Shown here: one piece after another, positions 45,185 to 55,459 of the stretch
Layout of the letters: every line of letters starts with the position of its first letter
Position numbering within the stretch: position 1 is the stretch's first letter
NCBI RefSeq assembly: GCF_002162315.1
Contig: NZ_CP021416.1
Span: 2,616,207 to 2,680,206 of the forward strand
Length of the DNA: 64,000 nt
Origin: Sulfurospirillum diekertiae
Lineage (GTDB): Bacteria > Campylobacterota > Campylobacteria > Campylobacterales > Sulfurospirillaceae
Direction of reading: 5' to 3'
The notes under the pieces: model-generated
The model's input: the letters and a program-made list of their open reading frames with translations, nothing else
What the model was told of the DNA's origin: nothing
The model's database searches: none
Position numbers and translations under genes: made by a program

Positions 45185-45220
45185 TTTTGTGTAATACGAC
45201 TACATATTCACTACACAAAA
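45185..45220. promoter_or_regulatory. Dyad in the divergent promoter region of the Cys-peptide locus
   Basis: TTTTGTGTA (45185-45193) and its exact complement TACACAAAA (45212-45220) are separated by 18 nt. A TATACT -10-like element (45227-45232) lies just downstream for the peptide gene. The dyad is placed to serve both divergent units. The binding protein is unknown. Confidence 0.5.
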
Positions 45221-45263
45221 TGTCATTATACTGTCACTATCCAAACCCAAAAGGAGATCTACA

Positions 45264-45497
45264 ATGCAAGTATTTTCAAACGTTAAACCTCTCGCAGCAC
45301 TCTTCATCGCTGCTATGTTCGTAAGTGGCGCTATGGCAGCTGATAGTAAATGTGGTGGTGATATGAACGCTACGAAAGATGCGAAAGAGATGAAAAAACC
45401 AGCTGACGCTAAATGCGGAGGCGACAAAGCGAGTGATGCTAAAAAACCAGCTGATGCCAAATGTGGTGCTGCTAAATGCGGTGGCGAAAAGAAATAA
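45264..45497 (+). CDS. Secreted Cys-Gly repeat peptide, HvfA/bufferin-like RiPP precursor candidate
   Basis: A 77-residue protein with a perfect AAGGAGAT site. Residues 1-25 are a signal peptide ending VSGAMA-A. The mature part is low-complexity, built of Lys/Asp/Ala with four Cys, each in a KCGG or KCGA context (SKCGGD, AKCGGD, AKCGAA, AKCGGE), spaced by PADAK repeats. HvfA-type metallophore precursors have the same form: signal, then EGKCG-like repeats whose Cys are converted to thiooxazole-type groups by an MNIO enzyme. Copper or other metal binding is inferred. The next gene (6 nt) is a DoxX protein of the HvfX kind, which supports the link. No MNIO (DUF692) or DUF2063 gene is in the window. 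Confidence 0.72.
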   Translation: MQVFSNVKPLAALFIAAMFVSGAMAADSKCGGDMNATKDAKEMKKPADAKCGGDKASDAKKPADAKCGAAKCGGEKK

Positions 45498-45503
45498 TCT
45501 GCA

Positions 45504-45938
45504 ATGCGGTTATTTCTTGTTAACACAATGCAATCAATCGTATTGTTGAGTGTAAGAGTTATGTTGGCATATGGATTTTATGAACCATCTGTACGGAAGT
45601 GGAGCGATATTCACTCCGTTGCAGAGTGGTTTGAAACACTTAATATTCCTTTGCCTTTACTCAACGCTTACCTTTGCGCAAGCATTGAGAGCGTGGGTGT
45701 TGTTTTACTAATTTTAGGCTTATTAACCAGATGGATTTCACTACCATTAAGTGCTGTTATGGTGGTTGCAATTCTAAGCGTTCATTTAAGCAATGGCTTT
45801 AGTGCAACCGATGGAGGTTTTGAAATTCCTCTTTACTATCTGCTATTTCTTGGTGTACTATGTGCCTTTGGCGCAGGAAAAATCAGCGTAGATTATTTTC
45901 TTTTTGAGAAAAAAAAGCCATCATCGTGTATGCCATAG
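45504..45938 (+). CDS. DoxX-family membrane protein, HvfX-like
   Basis: A 144-residue membrane protein with four hydrophobic segments. Features shared with HvfX: YEPSVRKWSDIHSVAEWFE, LPLLNAYLCASIESVGVVLL, and a C-terminal NGFSATDGGFEIPLYYLLF followed by GAGKISVDYFLF. HvfX proteins are encoded with Cu-responsive Cys-rich RiPP precursors; their role (electron transfer or export) is not settled. The start at ATG 45504 is close behind the peptide gene, with a weak ribosome site. The stop codon lies inside a hairpin that precedes the regulator gene. Confidence 0.8.
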   Translation: MRLFLVNTMQSIVLLSVRVMLAYGFYEPSVRKWSDIHSVAEWFETLNIPLPLLNAYLCASIESVGVVLLILGLLTRWISLPLSAVMVVAILSVHLSNGFSATDGGFEIPLYYLLFLGVLCAFGAGKISVDYFLFEKKKPSSCMP

Positions 45939-45962
45939 CTTTGCAAAAGGCTATGGTATAAT
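45933..45962 (+). promoter_or_regulatory. Hairpin with overlapping -10 element between the DoxX and regulator genes
   Basis: CCATAGC (45933-45939) pairs with GCTATGG (45950-45956); the stem is followed directly by TATAAT (45957-45962). The hairpin could lower read-through from the DoxX gene while the -10 box starts the two-component transcript. No clear -35 box. Confidence 0.4.
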
Positions 45963-45983
45963 TGGCTTAAAAGGAAATGGTCG

Positions 45984-46640
45984 ATGAAAATTTTATTGCT
46001 AGAAGATGATCCAATTTTATCTGATATTCTACTCTGTCATCTGAATCGCCATCTTCATCAAACGACTCACTTTAGCGATGGGCAGTCGGCTTCTGATGCA
46101 CTCAGTGCCCAAAAATTTGATCTTTTAATTCTTGATATTAATGTTCCAAAACTCAGTGGTATTGATCTTATTAAAGAAATTCGTACCTATAAAGACACGA
46201 CACCTGCTATTATCATTACCGCATTTCAAGATACGGCTCATTTGAAAAAAGGATTTGAAAATGGTTGCGATGATTACATCAAAAAGCCTTTTGATCTTGA
46301 AGAGCTTGACTTGCGCATTAAAAACATTCAAAAACGATTTAACCTTATCAATGAACAAGCCATCATTATTGATTCTCATCTTTCATTAATGGCTTCTAAA
46401 AACCGCTTGTATGTCAATGAAGTACCTTACACCCTGACGCGTAAAGAGTGCAAAATCTTACTCTATTTAAGTAAGCAAAAAAGTAAGGTTGTCTCCTCAG
46501 AAGAGCTGATACAAAATTTATGGGACTATGATGAAATGCCTAGCGAAGCGACGATTAGAGTTTACATTAAAAATCTACGCAATATTATTGGAAAAGATAA
46601 AATTCAAACCGTTAGAGGGAATGGATATATTTTTGAATAA
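45984..46640 (+). CDS. OmpR-family response regulator
   Basis: A 218-residue regulator. Receiver: EDD (residues 7-9), phospho-acceptor D51 in LLILDINVPKLSG, Thr in IITAFQD and Lys in IKKPFDLEELDLR. The winged-helix domain ends TVRGNGYIFE. It overlaps the following kinase gene by 20 nt. Its place between the Cys-peptide/DoxX genes and the RND efflux genes suggests it controls one or both, which is inference. Confidence 0.9.
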   Translation: MKILLLEDDPILSDILLCHLNRHLHQTTHFSDGQSASDALSAQKFDLLILDINVPKLSGIDLIKEIRTYKDTTPAIIITAFQDTAHLKKGFENGCDDYIKKPFDLEELDLRIKNIQKRFNLINEQAIIIDSHLSLMASKNRLYVNEVPYTLTRKECKILLYLSKQKSKVVSSEELIQNLWDYDEMPSEATIRVYIKNLRNIIGKDKIQTVRGNGYIFE

Positions 46641-47790
46641 AGAAGAACAGGGCGCATTATGGCGATTTTTAATCATCTATGTCACTTCTGCACTCTTTCT
46701 CATGAGCATTATTGCTATTTTGTACTACAACAATGAAACCAATAAGCTTCATGAAAAACGTTCAATGGAAATTAAAACCGTTGTGATGAGTTACGAAAAA
46801 GAGTTGATGCAAGCGGAGATGGATAAAGTGCCGTATCTGTTTCATCCACCCAAAGAATTTTTCACGGTTGCTCTGTTAAAAGAAGATAAACAGACTCTTT
46901 TTTCAAGCTTTAAAACTCCGTTGCTTGATTTAAATACAACACCCTATGCTGTTCATCGATTAGCAACTCCTATTAATGGAGTAGCTTACATTGTTGTTGA
47001 TGAAGAAATGAGCGAACGAGAGATACTCAGACTTAAATTAATTATTTTGTTTACGATGGTTATATCCGCGCTCTTTGTGGGTGTTGAAGGCTATTTTTTA
47101 AGCCGCTTGCTGCTTAAGCCTGTTCACTTGCGCATTGAAAAGCTCAATCATTTCATTAAAGACAGTTCTCATGAACTAAATACACCCGTCGCCGCTTTAA
47201 TGATGAGTGTTTCAAACTTGAAGCAAAGCTCGTTTAAAGATGTACGTGTTATCAATCATATTTCCATTAGCACAAAACTCATTTCTCAAATTTACAATAG
47301 CCTTAGTTATATTGCATTTCATGATATTGATGAAGTGTTTGAAGAGTCATTTGATCTTGCCCTTTTAATTCAAGAGAGTGTTGGATTTTTTAATGAAATA
47401 GCTTCCACAAAGGACAATATAATTACGGCACAACTTCAAACAACATTTGTTTACATGGATAAATCACGTATTCAAAAAGTTATCCATAACCTTCTCTCAA
47501 ATGCTATTAAATACAGTTATCCAAAAACAGCGATTTGCGTTGAGCTTTCAGAACATCTTTTAACCGTTAAAAATGAAGGTGTTGGCATTCATAAAGAGAA
47601 TCAAAAGAGCATTTTTAAGCGTTTTGAGAGACGAAGCAATGCGGTGGGAGGCTTTGGTATAGGGCTGGATATTGTCAATTCTGTTTGTAAAATGTATAAC
47701 ATTAAAGTTTGGGTTGAATCCATTCCAAATCAAGAAACAACTTTCTTTTTACAATTTCCTTTTACTCAAATCCTCAAGCAAGAATATTAA
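46621..47790 (+). CDS. Sensor histidine kinase
   Basis: A 389-residue membrane kinase. Start MDIFLNKEEQ at ATG 46621, inside the regulator gene; a longer in-frame start is ignored. TM1 lies about 13-35, a short periplasmic sensor about 36-135, TM2 about 140-163. Then comes the phospho-acceptor H184 in DSSHELNTPVAALM and the ATPase core HNLLSNAIKYS, then FGIGLDIVNSVCKMY. The short sensor loop resembles heavy-metal or envelope-stress kinases, but no metal-binding motif stands out. The RND operon begins 306 nt downstream. Confidence 0.88.
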   Translation: MDIFLNKEEQGALWRFLIIYVTSALFLMSIIAILYYNNETNKLHEKRSMEIKTVVMSYEKELMQAEMDKVPYLFHPPKEFFTVALLKEDKQTLFSSFKTPLLDLNTTPYAVHRLATPINGVAYIVVDEEMSEREILRLKLIILFTMVISALFVGVEGYFLSRLLLKPVHLRIEKLNHFIKDSSHELNTPVAALMMSVSNLKQSSFKDVRVINHISISTKLISQIYNSLSYIAFHDIDEVFEESFDLALLIQESVGFFNEIASTKDNIITAQLQTTFVYMDKSRIQKVIHNLLSNAIKYSYPKTAICVELSEHLLTVKNEGVGIHKENQKSIFKRFERRSNAVGGFGIGLDIVNSVCKMYNIKVWVESIPNQETTFFLQFPFTQILKQEY

Positions 47791-48096
47791 ACTTCATTCA
47801 TCAGCCAAGACATAGTGTCAAACGAAGCACAGAAGTAGCCGTGCACTTTTAAAGGTCTACTTGTATTTTAGGCTTGTAAAAGAATTTCATATGCCCAAAA
47901 TTGCTCTTCTTTGACAGATACCACTTTGCAACAAGTTGGTTTAGACAACAACAATACTTCTCAGGTCATTTTTTGACTCATTTCATTAAAGTTAGTTAAC
48001 ATTTCATTGATATAATACCTCGCAAATACCAAATGCTAATCTTTGGTTTGGTGAAAACGTGTCAAAGACTCTTTATTTCATGAAAAGGTCAATTTT
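47791..48096 (+). promoter_or_regulatory. Spacer before the RND operon with a 21-bp-spaced direct repeat and TATAAT
   Basis: A 306-nt stretch without a recognisable gene. CATTTCATT occurs at 47980-47988 and again at 48001-48009, a 21-nt (two-turn) spacing. It is followed by TGATATAAT, an extended -10 at 48009-48017, about 80 nt before the adaptor gene. Direct repeats at whole-turn spacing are the usual target style of OmpR-family regulators, and such a regulator lies just upstream. The first 180 nt hold nothing I can assign. Confidence 0.5.
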
Positions 48097-49296
48097 ATGT
48101 CATTTTCAACTCCTTCTAAAACTAAAAAATGGGCTCTCATTCTCATTGTAGGTGCTTTTATTGGCATAGCAAGTTACTTTACTGTTTTTAAAAGTCAACC
48201 TACTACAAGCAATGATCCTAAAAAAGCTTTTGCTACACGAGTAGCATCTGTTTCAACTGCCCCCGTTCAGCAAGGTGCTATTAAAATCTTTTTTCAAAGT
48301 CTTGGGACGGTAACCCCTTTGTCGAATGTTGTCGTGAAAAGTCGTGTGGATGGGCAGTTAATGGATATTTTATTCACTGAAGGGCAGATGGTTAAACAAG
48401 GCGATATTCTTGCAAAAATTGATGCAAGAAGTTTTGAAGTACAGCTCAAACAAGCGCAAGGACAACTGTTAAAAGACCAAGCACTTCTTGAAAATGCACT
48501 GATTGATTTGAAGCGTTATGAAGTGCTTTTACAACAAGATTCTATCTCCAAACAAGTTTTAGATACCCAAACAGCCCTCGTGCATCAATACCAAGGTACG
48601 ATTAAAGTGGACGAAGCATCCATCGACAGTGCCAAACTACAACTAGACTACAGTACGATTACGGCACCTACGAGTGGACGTATCGGTCTTCGCTTGGTTG
48701 ATAAAGGCAATATGATTCACGCGTCCGATACAACGGGCTTAGCGGTGATTGCCCAAATCAATCCGATTTCGGCTACCTTTACCTTACCCGAAGATAAAGT
48801 TCCTGCTATCACACAAGCTTTGCAAGAAAATAAAACACTCGAAGTTGAAGCGTATGATCGAAGTGATTCCATATTCATCATCAAAGGGCATCTTGCAAGT
48901 ATGGACAACCAAATTGATACAACAACAGGCACGTTAAAATTCAAAGCAGAATTTAATAATCCCGAGACCAAACTCTTTCCAAATCAATTTGTGAATATTC
49001 ATCTTTTAGTAACAACGAAACAAAACGCACTGTACGTTCCAAGTGCGGCCATACAACATGGCGCACAAGGCACTTTTGTATACCGTGTCAAAGAAGATCA
49101 AACGGTGAGTGTTCAACGTGTTAAAGTCAGCTCCACACAGAATGGCAATTCGATCATCGAAGAAGGCTTAAGCCTGAGTGACATCGTTGTCGTCGATGGT
49201 GTTGATAAATTGCGTGAAGGAAGCAAAGTCGACATGAACACGACGAAAGAAACTCCTTTGAAAGCTTCTCGTACTAAAAGCGATTCGCAAAAATGA
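48097..49296 (+). CDS. RND efflux periplasmic adaptor, MdtA-like
   Basis: A membrane-fusion protein of 399 residues. The N-terminal anchor is [20 protein letters not shown]. The biotinyl-lipoyl/hairpin region follows: [20 protein letters not shown], then a coiled-coil hairpin (about 115-175), then [20 protein letters not shown]. The beta-barrel includes [12 protein letters not shown]. The RVDGQL and SGRIGLR phrases match the MdtA branch. It couples the inner-membrane pumps to the outer-membrane channel. The stop overlaps the next start by 4 nt (ATGA). Upstream, 306 nt separate it from a two-component system. Confidence 0.92.
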   Translation: MSFSTPSKTKKWALILIVGAFIGIASYFTVFKSQPTTSNDPKKAFATRVASVSTAPVQQGAIKIFFQSLGTVTPLSNVVVKSRVDGQLMDILFTEGQMVKQGDILAKIDARSFEVQLKQAQGQLLKDQALLENALIDLKRYEVLLQQDSISKQVLDTQTALVHQYQGTIKVDEASIDSAKLQLDYSTITAPTSGRIGLRLVDKGNMIHASDTTGLAVIAQINPISATFTLPEDKVPAITQALQENKTLEVEAYDRSDSIFIIKGHLASMDNQIDTTTGTLKFKAEFNNPETKLFPNQFVNIHLLVTTKQNALYVPSAAIQHGAQGTFVYRVKEDQTVSVQRVKVSSTQNGNSIIEEGLSLSDIVVVDGVDKLREGSKVDMNTTKETPLKASRTKSDSQK

Positions 49297-52200
49297 ATCC
49301 TTCTCGCATTTTTATTTTAAGACCTATCGCAACATCGCTTGTGATGCTTGCTCTTTTATTAGCAGGTAGCATCGGTTATAGGATGCTTTCCTTATCGGCA
49401 TTGCCTGAAGTTGATTATCCGACCATTCAAGTTGTAACCCTTTACCCAGGGGCAAGTCCTGATGTCATCACCTCTTCAATTACCGCTCCATTAGAAAGAC
49501 AATTTGGTCAAATGCCTGGGCTCAATCAAATGTTATCCACCAGTTCGGGTGGATCTTCTATCATTACGTTGCAATTTGATCTTAAATTGGCCTTGGATGT
49601 TGCCGAACAGGAGGTTCAAGCGGCCATTAATGCCGCCACATCTATGTTACCAACCGATCTGCCCGCTCCTCCAATTTACAATAAAGTCAACCCTGCCGAT
49701 ACACCGATTTTAACACTTGCCGTTACGTCAAAAACCATGCCACTGCCTGCAGTGCAAAATTTGGTCGATACACGTATTGCTCAAAAGATTTCACAATTAA
49801 GCGGTGTCGGGTTAGTCAGTTTGAGTGGGGGACAAAAACCAGCCGTTCGTATTCAAGTCAATCCAAAAGCGTTATCTGCCTATGGCATCTCTTTGGAAAC
49901 GCTACGAACCATCGTTAATAGCGCTAATATTAATCAAGCTAAAGGTGGATTTGACGGCCCTAAAAATGCCTCAACCATCGATGCCAACGATCAACTAAAA
50001 TCTGCCAAAGAGTATAAAGACATTATTATCGCCTATACAAATGGAAGAGCTATTCGTCTTAGCGATGTTGCAACTGTCATTGACGATGCAGAAAATGTAC
50101 GTTTGGCGGCATGGAAAAATACCACTCCTGCTATTTTGATCAATATTCAACGCCAGCCCGGTTCCAACGTGATCGAAGTCGTTGATCGTGTCAAAAGTCT
50201 ACTCCCCCAACTGCAAGAATCCTTACCTAATGCGGTGGAAGTTTCGTTACTCACGGATCGTACGACAACCATTCGTGCATCGGTACAAGATGTTAAACAA
50301 GAACTGATATTAGCCGTTATCTTAGTGGTTATGGTCATCTTTGTTTTTTTACGCAATATCCCTGCAACCTTGATTCCAAGTGTCGCCGTACCCCTTTCAC
50401 TGATCGGAACGTTTGGCGTGATGTATTTTTTGGGCTTTAGTCTGAACAATTTAACGCTGATGGCATTAACCATAGCCACAGGATTTGTCGTCGATGATGC
50501 TATTGTTATGATTGAAAATATCGCGCGCTACATAGAAGAGGGAGAAAATCCCTTAGATGCGGCGCTCAAAGGTTCAAAACAGATTGGGTTTACGATTATC
50601 TCTTTAACCATCTCTTTGTTGGCTGTTTTAATTCCACTTGTTTTTATGCAAGATGTCGTAGGAAGACTATTTCGTGAATTTGCCATTACACTGGCGGTGG
50701 CCATCTTAATTTCGGCGTTTATTTCTCTCACATTGACACCGATGATGAGCGCTAAATTGTTGGGTAAAAAACCGATGAATGAGCAAGGGAAATTTTACCG
50801 TTACAGTGGCGCTATGATTGATGCAATGATTCAAGGTTACGCCAAGATGCTGACATGGGTACTTGATCGTCAAAAAATGATGCTTACCATCGCCGTTTTA
50901 ACAATGGTCTTAAATGCCTTGTTGTACATCTATGTCCCCAAAGGATTTTTTCCTGTGCAAGATACGGGCGTTATTCAAGGCATCACCGAAGCGCCGCAAT
51001 CCATCTCTTTTAGCGCTATGTCCCAAAAACAGTGTGAACTCGCTGATAAAATCCTAGAAAATCCCAACATTGAAAGCATCTCCTCGTTTATCGGTGTTGA
51101 TGGGGTGAATACAACACTCAATAGTGGACGTATTCTCATCAATCTCAAACCACATGCTACACGTCAAAAAAATGCGCAAGAGGTGATTCAAGAGATTCAA
51201 GCACAACTGCATGATGTAGCGGGCATTACCCTTTACATGCAACCCATTCAAGACCTCAGCCTCGAAGATAGAGTCAGTCGAACACAATACCAATTTACCT
51301 TAGAAAGTGCTAATGCTAAGGATTTGGAAGCATGGACACCCAAAATTATTGAAGCACTCACTAAACTTCCGCAATTAAGAGATGTTGCAAGCGATCAACA
51401 AGATCAAGGGCTTCAAATTTACGTCGATATTGACCGCGCTACTGCAAGTCGCTTGGGCATTAGTGTCGCAGCCATCGATGCGGCACTCTACAATGCGTTT
51501 GGGCAACGGTTAATCTCAACCATTTACACACAAACCAGCCAATATCGCGTTATCTTAGAAGTGGCTCCTTCTTATCAGATGGGACCCAGTGCGCTTGAAC
51601 ATCTTTATGTGACAAGTAGCACAGGATCTGCCATTCCACTCAGTGCCATTGCCCATATTAGCGAGCGACAAACACCTTTAGTCATCAATCATCTGGATCA
51701 ATTTCCGACCACAACCATTTCATTTAACCTTTCCCCCAACTCCTCTTTAGGCGATGCAACAGAAGCAATCCAACAACAAAAAGATGCCCTTGGATTACCG
51801 CCTAGTATGGAATTACGCTTTCAAGGAGCGGCTGCGGCATTTCAAAAATCACTGACCAATACACTCCTGCTCATTCTCGCTGCCATTGTGACCATGTATA
51901 TTGTGTTGGGTGTTCTGTACGAAAGTTATATCCATCCGCTCACCATTCTCTCAACGCTTCCCTCCGCGGGGGTGGGTGCTCTTTTGATGCTATTATTTAC
52001 TAAAAATGATCTGGATATTATCGCGATCATTGGTATTATTTTATTGATTGGTATCGTTAAAAAGAATGCCATCATGATGATCGATTTTGCCCTTGAAGCA
52101 GAACGTCATCAAGGGCAATCACCACGCGATGCCATCTATCAAGCCTGTTTATTGCGCTTTAGGCCTATTTTAATGACAACCTTAGCCGCACTTTTTGCCG

Positions 52201-52376
52201 CAATCCCTTTGATGGTGGGAACAGGTGTGGGCTCTGAATTAAGACATCCATTAGGTCTTGTAATGGTAGGTGGTTTAATGGTCAGCCAAGTCTTAACCCT
52301 GTTCACAACACCCGTCATTTATCTCTTTTTTGATCGTTTGGCTACGCGATTTCATTCTTTACATGTAAAGCATTAG
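49293..52376 (+). CDS. RND efflux pump, MdtB-like
   Basis: A 12-span proton-driven pump of 1027 residues. Marks: [20 protein letters not shown] at TM1, the porter domain with [20 protein letters not shown], the proton-relay pair in [16 protein letters not shown] (TM4), and the C-half [20 protein letters not shown]. MdtB and MdtC work as a heteromultimer in E. coli for bile salts, novobiocin and zinc-linked stress; this copy's substrates are unknown. The last codons include a TTTACATGTAAA copy (core 52360-52367; LHVKH end). Two nt separate it from the next pump. Confidence 0.93.
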   Translation: MNPSRIFILRPIATSLVMLALLLAGSIGYRMLSLSALPEVDYPTIQVVTLYPGASPDVITSSITAPLERQFGQMPGLNQMLSTSSGGSSIITLQFDLKLALDVAEQEVQAAINAATSMLPTDLPAPPIYNKVNPADTPILTLAVTSKTMPLPAVQNLVDTRIAQKISQLSGVGLVSLSGGQKPAVRIQVNPKALSAYGISLETLRTIVNSANINQAKGGFDGPKNASTIDANDQLKSAKEYKDIIIAYTNGRAIRLSDVATVIDDAENVRLAAWKNTTPAILINIQRQPGSNVIEVVDRVKSLLPQLQESLPNAVEVSLLTDRTTTIRASVQDVKQELILAVILVVMVIFVFLRNIPATLIPSVAVPLSLIGTFGVMYFLGFSLNNLTLMALTIATGFVVDDAIVMIENIARYIEEGENPLDAALKGSKQIGFTIISLTISLLAVLIPLVFMQDVVGRLFREFAITLAVAILISAFISLTLTPMMSAKLLGKKPMNEQGKFYRYSGAMIDAMIQGYAKMLTWVLDRQKMMLTIAVLTMVLNALLYIYVPKGFFPVQDTGVIQGITEAPQSISFSAMSQKQCELADKILENPNIESISSFIGVDGVNTTLNSGRILINLKPHATRQKNAQEVIQEIQAQLHDVAGITLYMQPIQDLSLEDRVSRTQYQFTLESANAKDLEAWTPKIIEALTKLPQLRDVASDQQDQGLQIYVDIDRATASRLGISVAAIDAALYNAFGQRLISTIYTQTSQYRVILEVAPSYQMGPSALEHLYVTSSTGSAIPLSAIAHISERQTPLVINHLDQFPTTTISFNLSPNSSLGDATEAIQQQKDALGLPPSMELRFQGAAAAFQKSLTNTLLLILAAIVTMYIVLGVLYESYIHPLTILSTLPSAGVGALLMLLFTKNDLDIIAIIGIILLIGIVKKNAIMMIDFALEAERHQGQSPRDAIYQACLLRFRPILMTTLAALFAAIPLMVGTGVGSELRHPLGLVMVGGLMVSQVLTLFTTPVIYLFFDRLATRFHSLHVKH

Positions 52377-52378
52377 CC

Positions 52379-55300
52379 ATGCATCTTAGTGCTCCTTTCA
52401 TCGCAAGACATGTCGCAACAACACTGTTAACCATCGGTATTGTTCTAGCGGGTGCTCTTGCGTTTGGATTACTGCCTGTCTCTCCCTTACCGCAAGTCGC
52501 ATTTCCTACGATTTCCATCTCTGCCTCTTTGCCAGGTGCGAGTCCTGAGACGATGGCAGCAACGGTGGCAACGCCTTTGGAGCGTAGTCTTGGACGCATC
52601 GCTGGGGTAACGGAGATGACCTCTTCAAGCTCCATGGGCTCAACGCGTGTCACCTTGCAATTTGATTTAGATCGTAACATTGATGGGGCTGCACGCGATG
52701 TTCAAGCAGCGATTAATGCCTCTTTATCGCTCTTGCCCACAGGTATGCTCAGCAATCCTACCTACCGAAAAGTAAACCCTGCCGACGCTCCCATACTGAT
52801 CCTGTCCATGACATCCGATACCCTCACACAAGCACAAATGTACGATGCGGCTTCAACGATTTTAGCGCAAAAGCTTTCACAAATTGACGGCATCGGGCAA
52901 GTCATTGTAGGTGGGAGCTCTCTGCCAGCGGTAAGGGTTGAAGTCAATCCCTCAAGCCTCAATCATTACGGCATTAGTTTTGAAACACTCCGTACAAGCA
53001 TTAGTGCAACCAATGCCAATCGACCCAAGGGCAGTGTAGAAGACAATGAGCACCATTGGCAAATAGGAGCGAATGATCAAGCTAAAAAAGCGGCTGATTA
53101 TAGGCCTCTTATCGTCTCGTATCACAATGGAGCGCCCATTTTGCTCAAAGATGTCGCAACCGTTGTTGATTCAAACCAAGATTTGCACAATGCGGGCTCT
53201 GCCAATGGCAAGCCTTCGGTCTTACTCATCTTATTTCGTCAACCTAATGCCAATATCATCCAAACCGTCGATGCGGTTATTAGTACACTACCATTACTCT
53301 CTTCATCCATTCCTCAAGGGATTGATTTAAAGATTGCCATGGATAGAACGCCGACCATTCGCGCATCACTTCATGAAGTCGAGCGAACGCTCATTATCTC
53401 TCTTTTGCTTGTAATTGCCGTCGTCTTTTTATTTTTGCGCAATTGGCGTGCGGCGCTAATCCCCAGTGTCGCTGTGCCTGCTTCCCTGATAGGAACGTTT
53501 GCCATCATGTATTTGCTTGGTTACAGCCTTGATAACCTCTCATTGATGGCATTAACCATCGCAACAGGATTTGTTGTGGACGATGCTATCGTTGTGTTGG
53601 AAAATATCTCCAAAAAGATGGAACAAGGGATGAGTGCTTTTGAAGCTGCTCTTGTGGGTAGTAAAGAGGTTGGCTTTACTGTTTTATCGATGAGCTTATC
53701 ATTGATTGCGGTCTTTTTACCTATTTTGCTGATGGGAGGTATTATAGGACGATTATTTCGAGAATTTGCGATTGTGCTCTCCATTGCCATTATTATTTCA
53801 CTGATTATTTCGCTTACGACAACACCGATGATGTGCGCCTATTTACTCAAACCTCCTGTGAAAAAACAAGGTCGGTTATCGGATCTCAACGAAAAAGTAT
53901 TTACTAAAATTCTCAAAGCGTACGAGCGCTCTTTAGCATGGGCGATTCGTCATTCTAAGTTGATGCTCGCCCTCTTTTTTACCACCATTGGCATCACCAT
54001 TGCTTTATACATCATCATCCCTAAAGGGTTTTTCCCCCAACAAGATACAGGACGTATTATGGGAAGTATTCAAGGGGATCAATCTATCTCGTTTCAAGCC
54101 ATGTCCCAAAAACTCAATACATTTGTCTCCATTGTAAAAGCCGATCCTGCCATTGAAAATGTCATTGCGTACACAGGAGGTCAACAGGCCAATAGTGGGC
54201 GAATGTTTATTAGTCTCAAGCCTCTCTCAGAGCGTAAAATTTCGGCGGATAAGGTCATCGCTAGACTCAGAGGAAAACTCGCACATGTTCCGGGCGCTAA
54301 TCTCTTTTTAGTTCCCGTACAAGATATTCGTATCGGCGGAAGGCAATCGAATGCGCAATACGAATACACCCTGCAATCGGATGACTTGAGCACCTTGCGC
54401 GAGTGGGAACCAGTGATTCGCAAAACATTTATGCAACTGCCTCAAATTATTGATGTGAGCAGTGACCAAGAGATCAAAGGTTCGCAAACGAAGCTGGTGA
54501 TCAACAGAGATGCAGCTTCAAGACTAGGCATTACGGCCAGTATGATCGATGCCGTTTTAAACGACTCCTTTGGACAACGCACGATCTCTACCATCTATAA
54601 CCCTCTCAACCAATACCGTGTGGTGTTAGAAGTCGATCCACAATTTTCACAGTACCCCAATGCTTTAGATTCGGTCTATATCATTACCAGTGATGGCTCG
54701 CAAGTGCCCTTATCAGCATTCAGCCATTATGAGCCTGCCCTCACCTCTTTGGGAGTCAATCACCAAGGACAATTTGCCGCAGCAACACTCTCGTTTAACC
54801 TTCCTGTTGGTGTTTCGCTCTCCCAAGCCTCCGAAGCCATCACTTCTGCGGTTGAAAAATTGAATTTACCCGTTTCCATCCATGGAAGTTTTCAAGGGAG
54901 TGCCAATGCCTTTAAAGCGTCACTTCAGAGCCAACCGCTGTTAATCTTAGCCGCCATTTTAACGGTGTACATTGTCCTTGGTATTTTGTATGAGAGTTAT
55001 ATTCACCCGCTTACCATTCTTTCAACACTGCCTTCCGCAGGTGTGGGCGCTCTACTCGCATTAATGGCATTTCGCACGGAATTTAATATCATCGCGCTTA
55101 TTGGTGTCATTTTACTCATCGGTATCGTCAAGAAAAATGCCATTATGATGATCGACTTTGCGATTGCGGCTCAAAGAAATGAAGGGTTACCCGCGATGGA
55201 TGCCATACAAAAAGCCTGTAGTTTACGTTTTAGACCTATTATGATGACAACAATGGCGGCACTTTTAGGGGCTATTCCTCTTGCCATAGGATTTGGTGAT

Positions 55301-55453
55301 GGTGCAGAATTACGCCAAGGTCTTGGTATTTCAATCGTTGGTGGGTTAATCTTGAGTCAGCTTTTAACGCTGTACACAACACCCGTCATTTATCTGTACG
55401 GTGAAAAAATGCGTTCAAAATTTTCCAAAACACCTCAATCTATAAAAGGTTAA
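52379..55453 (+). CDS. RND efflux pump, MdtC-like
   Basis: A second pump subunit of 1024 residues, clearly paralogous to its neighbour: [20 protein letters not shown] at TM1, [20 protein letters not shown], the proton-relay segment [16 protein letters not shown], and [20 protein letters not shown] near the C half. The pair order (adaptor, B-like, C-like, outer membrane factor) matches mdtABC plus its own channel. The ATG lies 2 nt after the MdtB-like stop. No frameshifts seen. Confidence 0.93.
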   Translation: MHLSAPFIARHVATTLLTIGIVLAGALAFGLLPVSPLPQVAFPTISISASLPGASPETMAATVATPLERSLGRIAGVTEMTSSSSMGSTRVTLQFDLDRNIDGAARDVQAAINASLSLLPTGMLSNPTYRKVNPADAPILILSMTSDTLTQAQMYDAASTILAQKLSQIDGIGQVIVGGSSLPAVRVEVNPSSLNHYGISFETLRTSISATNANRPKGSVEDNEHHWQIGANDQAKKAADYRPLIVSYHNGAPILLKDVATVVDSNQDLHNAGSANGKPSVLLILFRQPNANIIQTVDAVISTLPLLSSSIPQGIDLKIAMDRTPTIRASLHEVERTLIISLLLVIAVVFLFLRNWRAALIPSVAVPASLIGTFAIMYLLGYSLDNLSLMALTIATGFVVDDAIVVLENISKKMEQGMSAFEAALVGSKEVGFTVLSMSLSLIAVFLPILLMGGIIGRLFREFAIVLSIAIIISLIISLTTTPMMCAYLLKPPVKKQGRLSDLNEKVFTKILKAYERSLAWAIRHSKLMLALFFTTIGITIALYIIIPKGFFPQQDTGRIMGSIQGDQSISFQAMSQKLNTFVSIVKADPAIENVIAYTGGQQANSGRMFISLKPLSERKISADKVIARLRGKLAHVPGANLFLVPVQDIRIGGRQSNAQYEYTLQSDDLSTLREWEPVIRKTFMQLPQIIDVSSDQEIKGSQTKLVINRDAASRLGITASMIDAVLNDSFGQRTISTIYNPLNQYRVVLEVDPQFSQYPNALDSVYIITSDGSQVPLSAFSHYEPALTSLGVNHQGQFAAATLSFNLPVGVSLSQASEAITSAVEKLNLPVSIHGSFQGSANAFKASLQSQPLLILAAILTVYIVLGILYESYIHPLTILSTLPSAGVGALLALMAFRTEFNIIALIGVILLIGIVKKNAIMMIDFAIAAQRNEGLPAMDAIQKACSLRFRPIMMTTMAALLGAIPLAIGFGDGAELRQGLGISIVGGLILSQLLTLYTTPVIYLYGEKMRSKFSKTPQSIKG

Positions 55454-55459
55454 TTGCTT

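Noticed and set aside
47791-47975. Possible decayed gene in the spacer before the RND operon
   Set aside because: Short frames on both strands show no recognisable protein words and no ribosome site.
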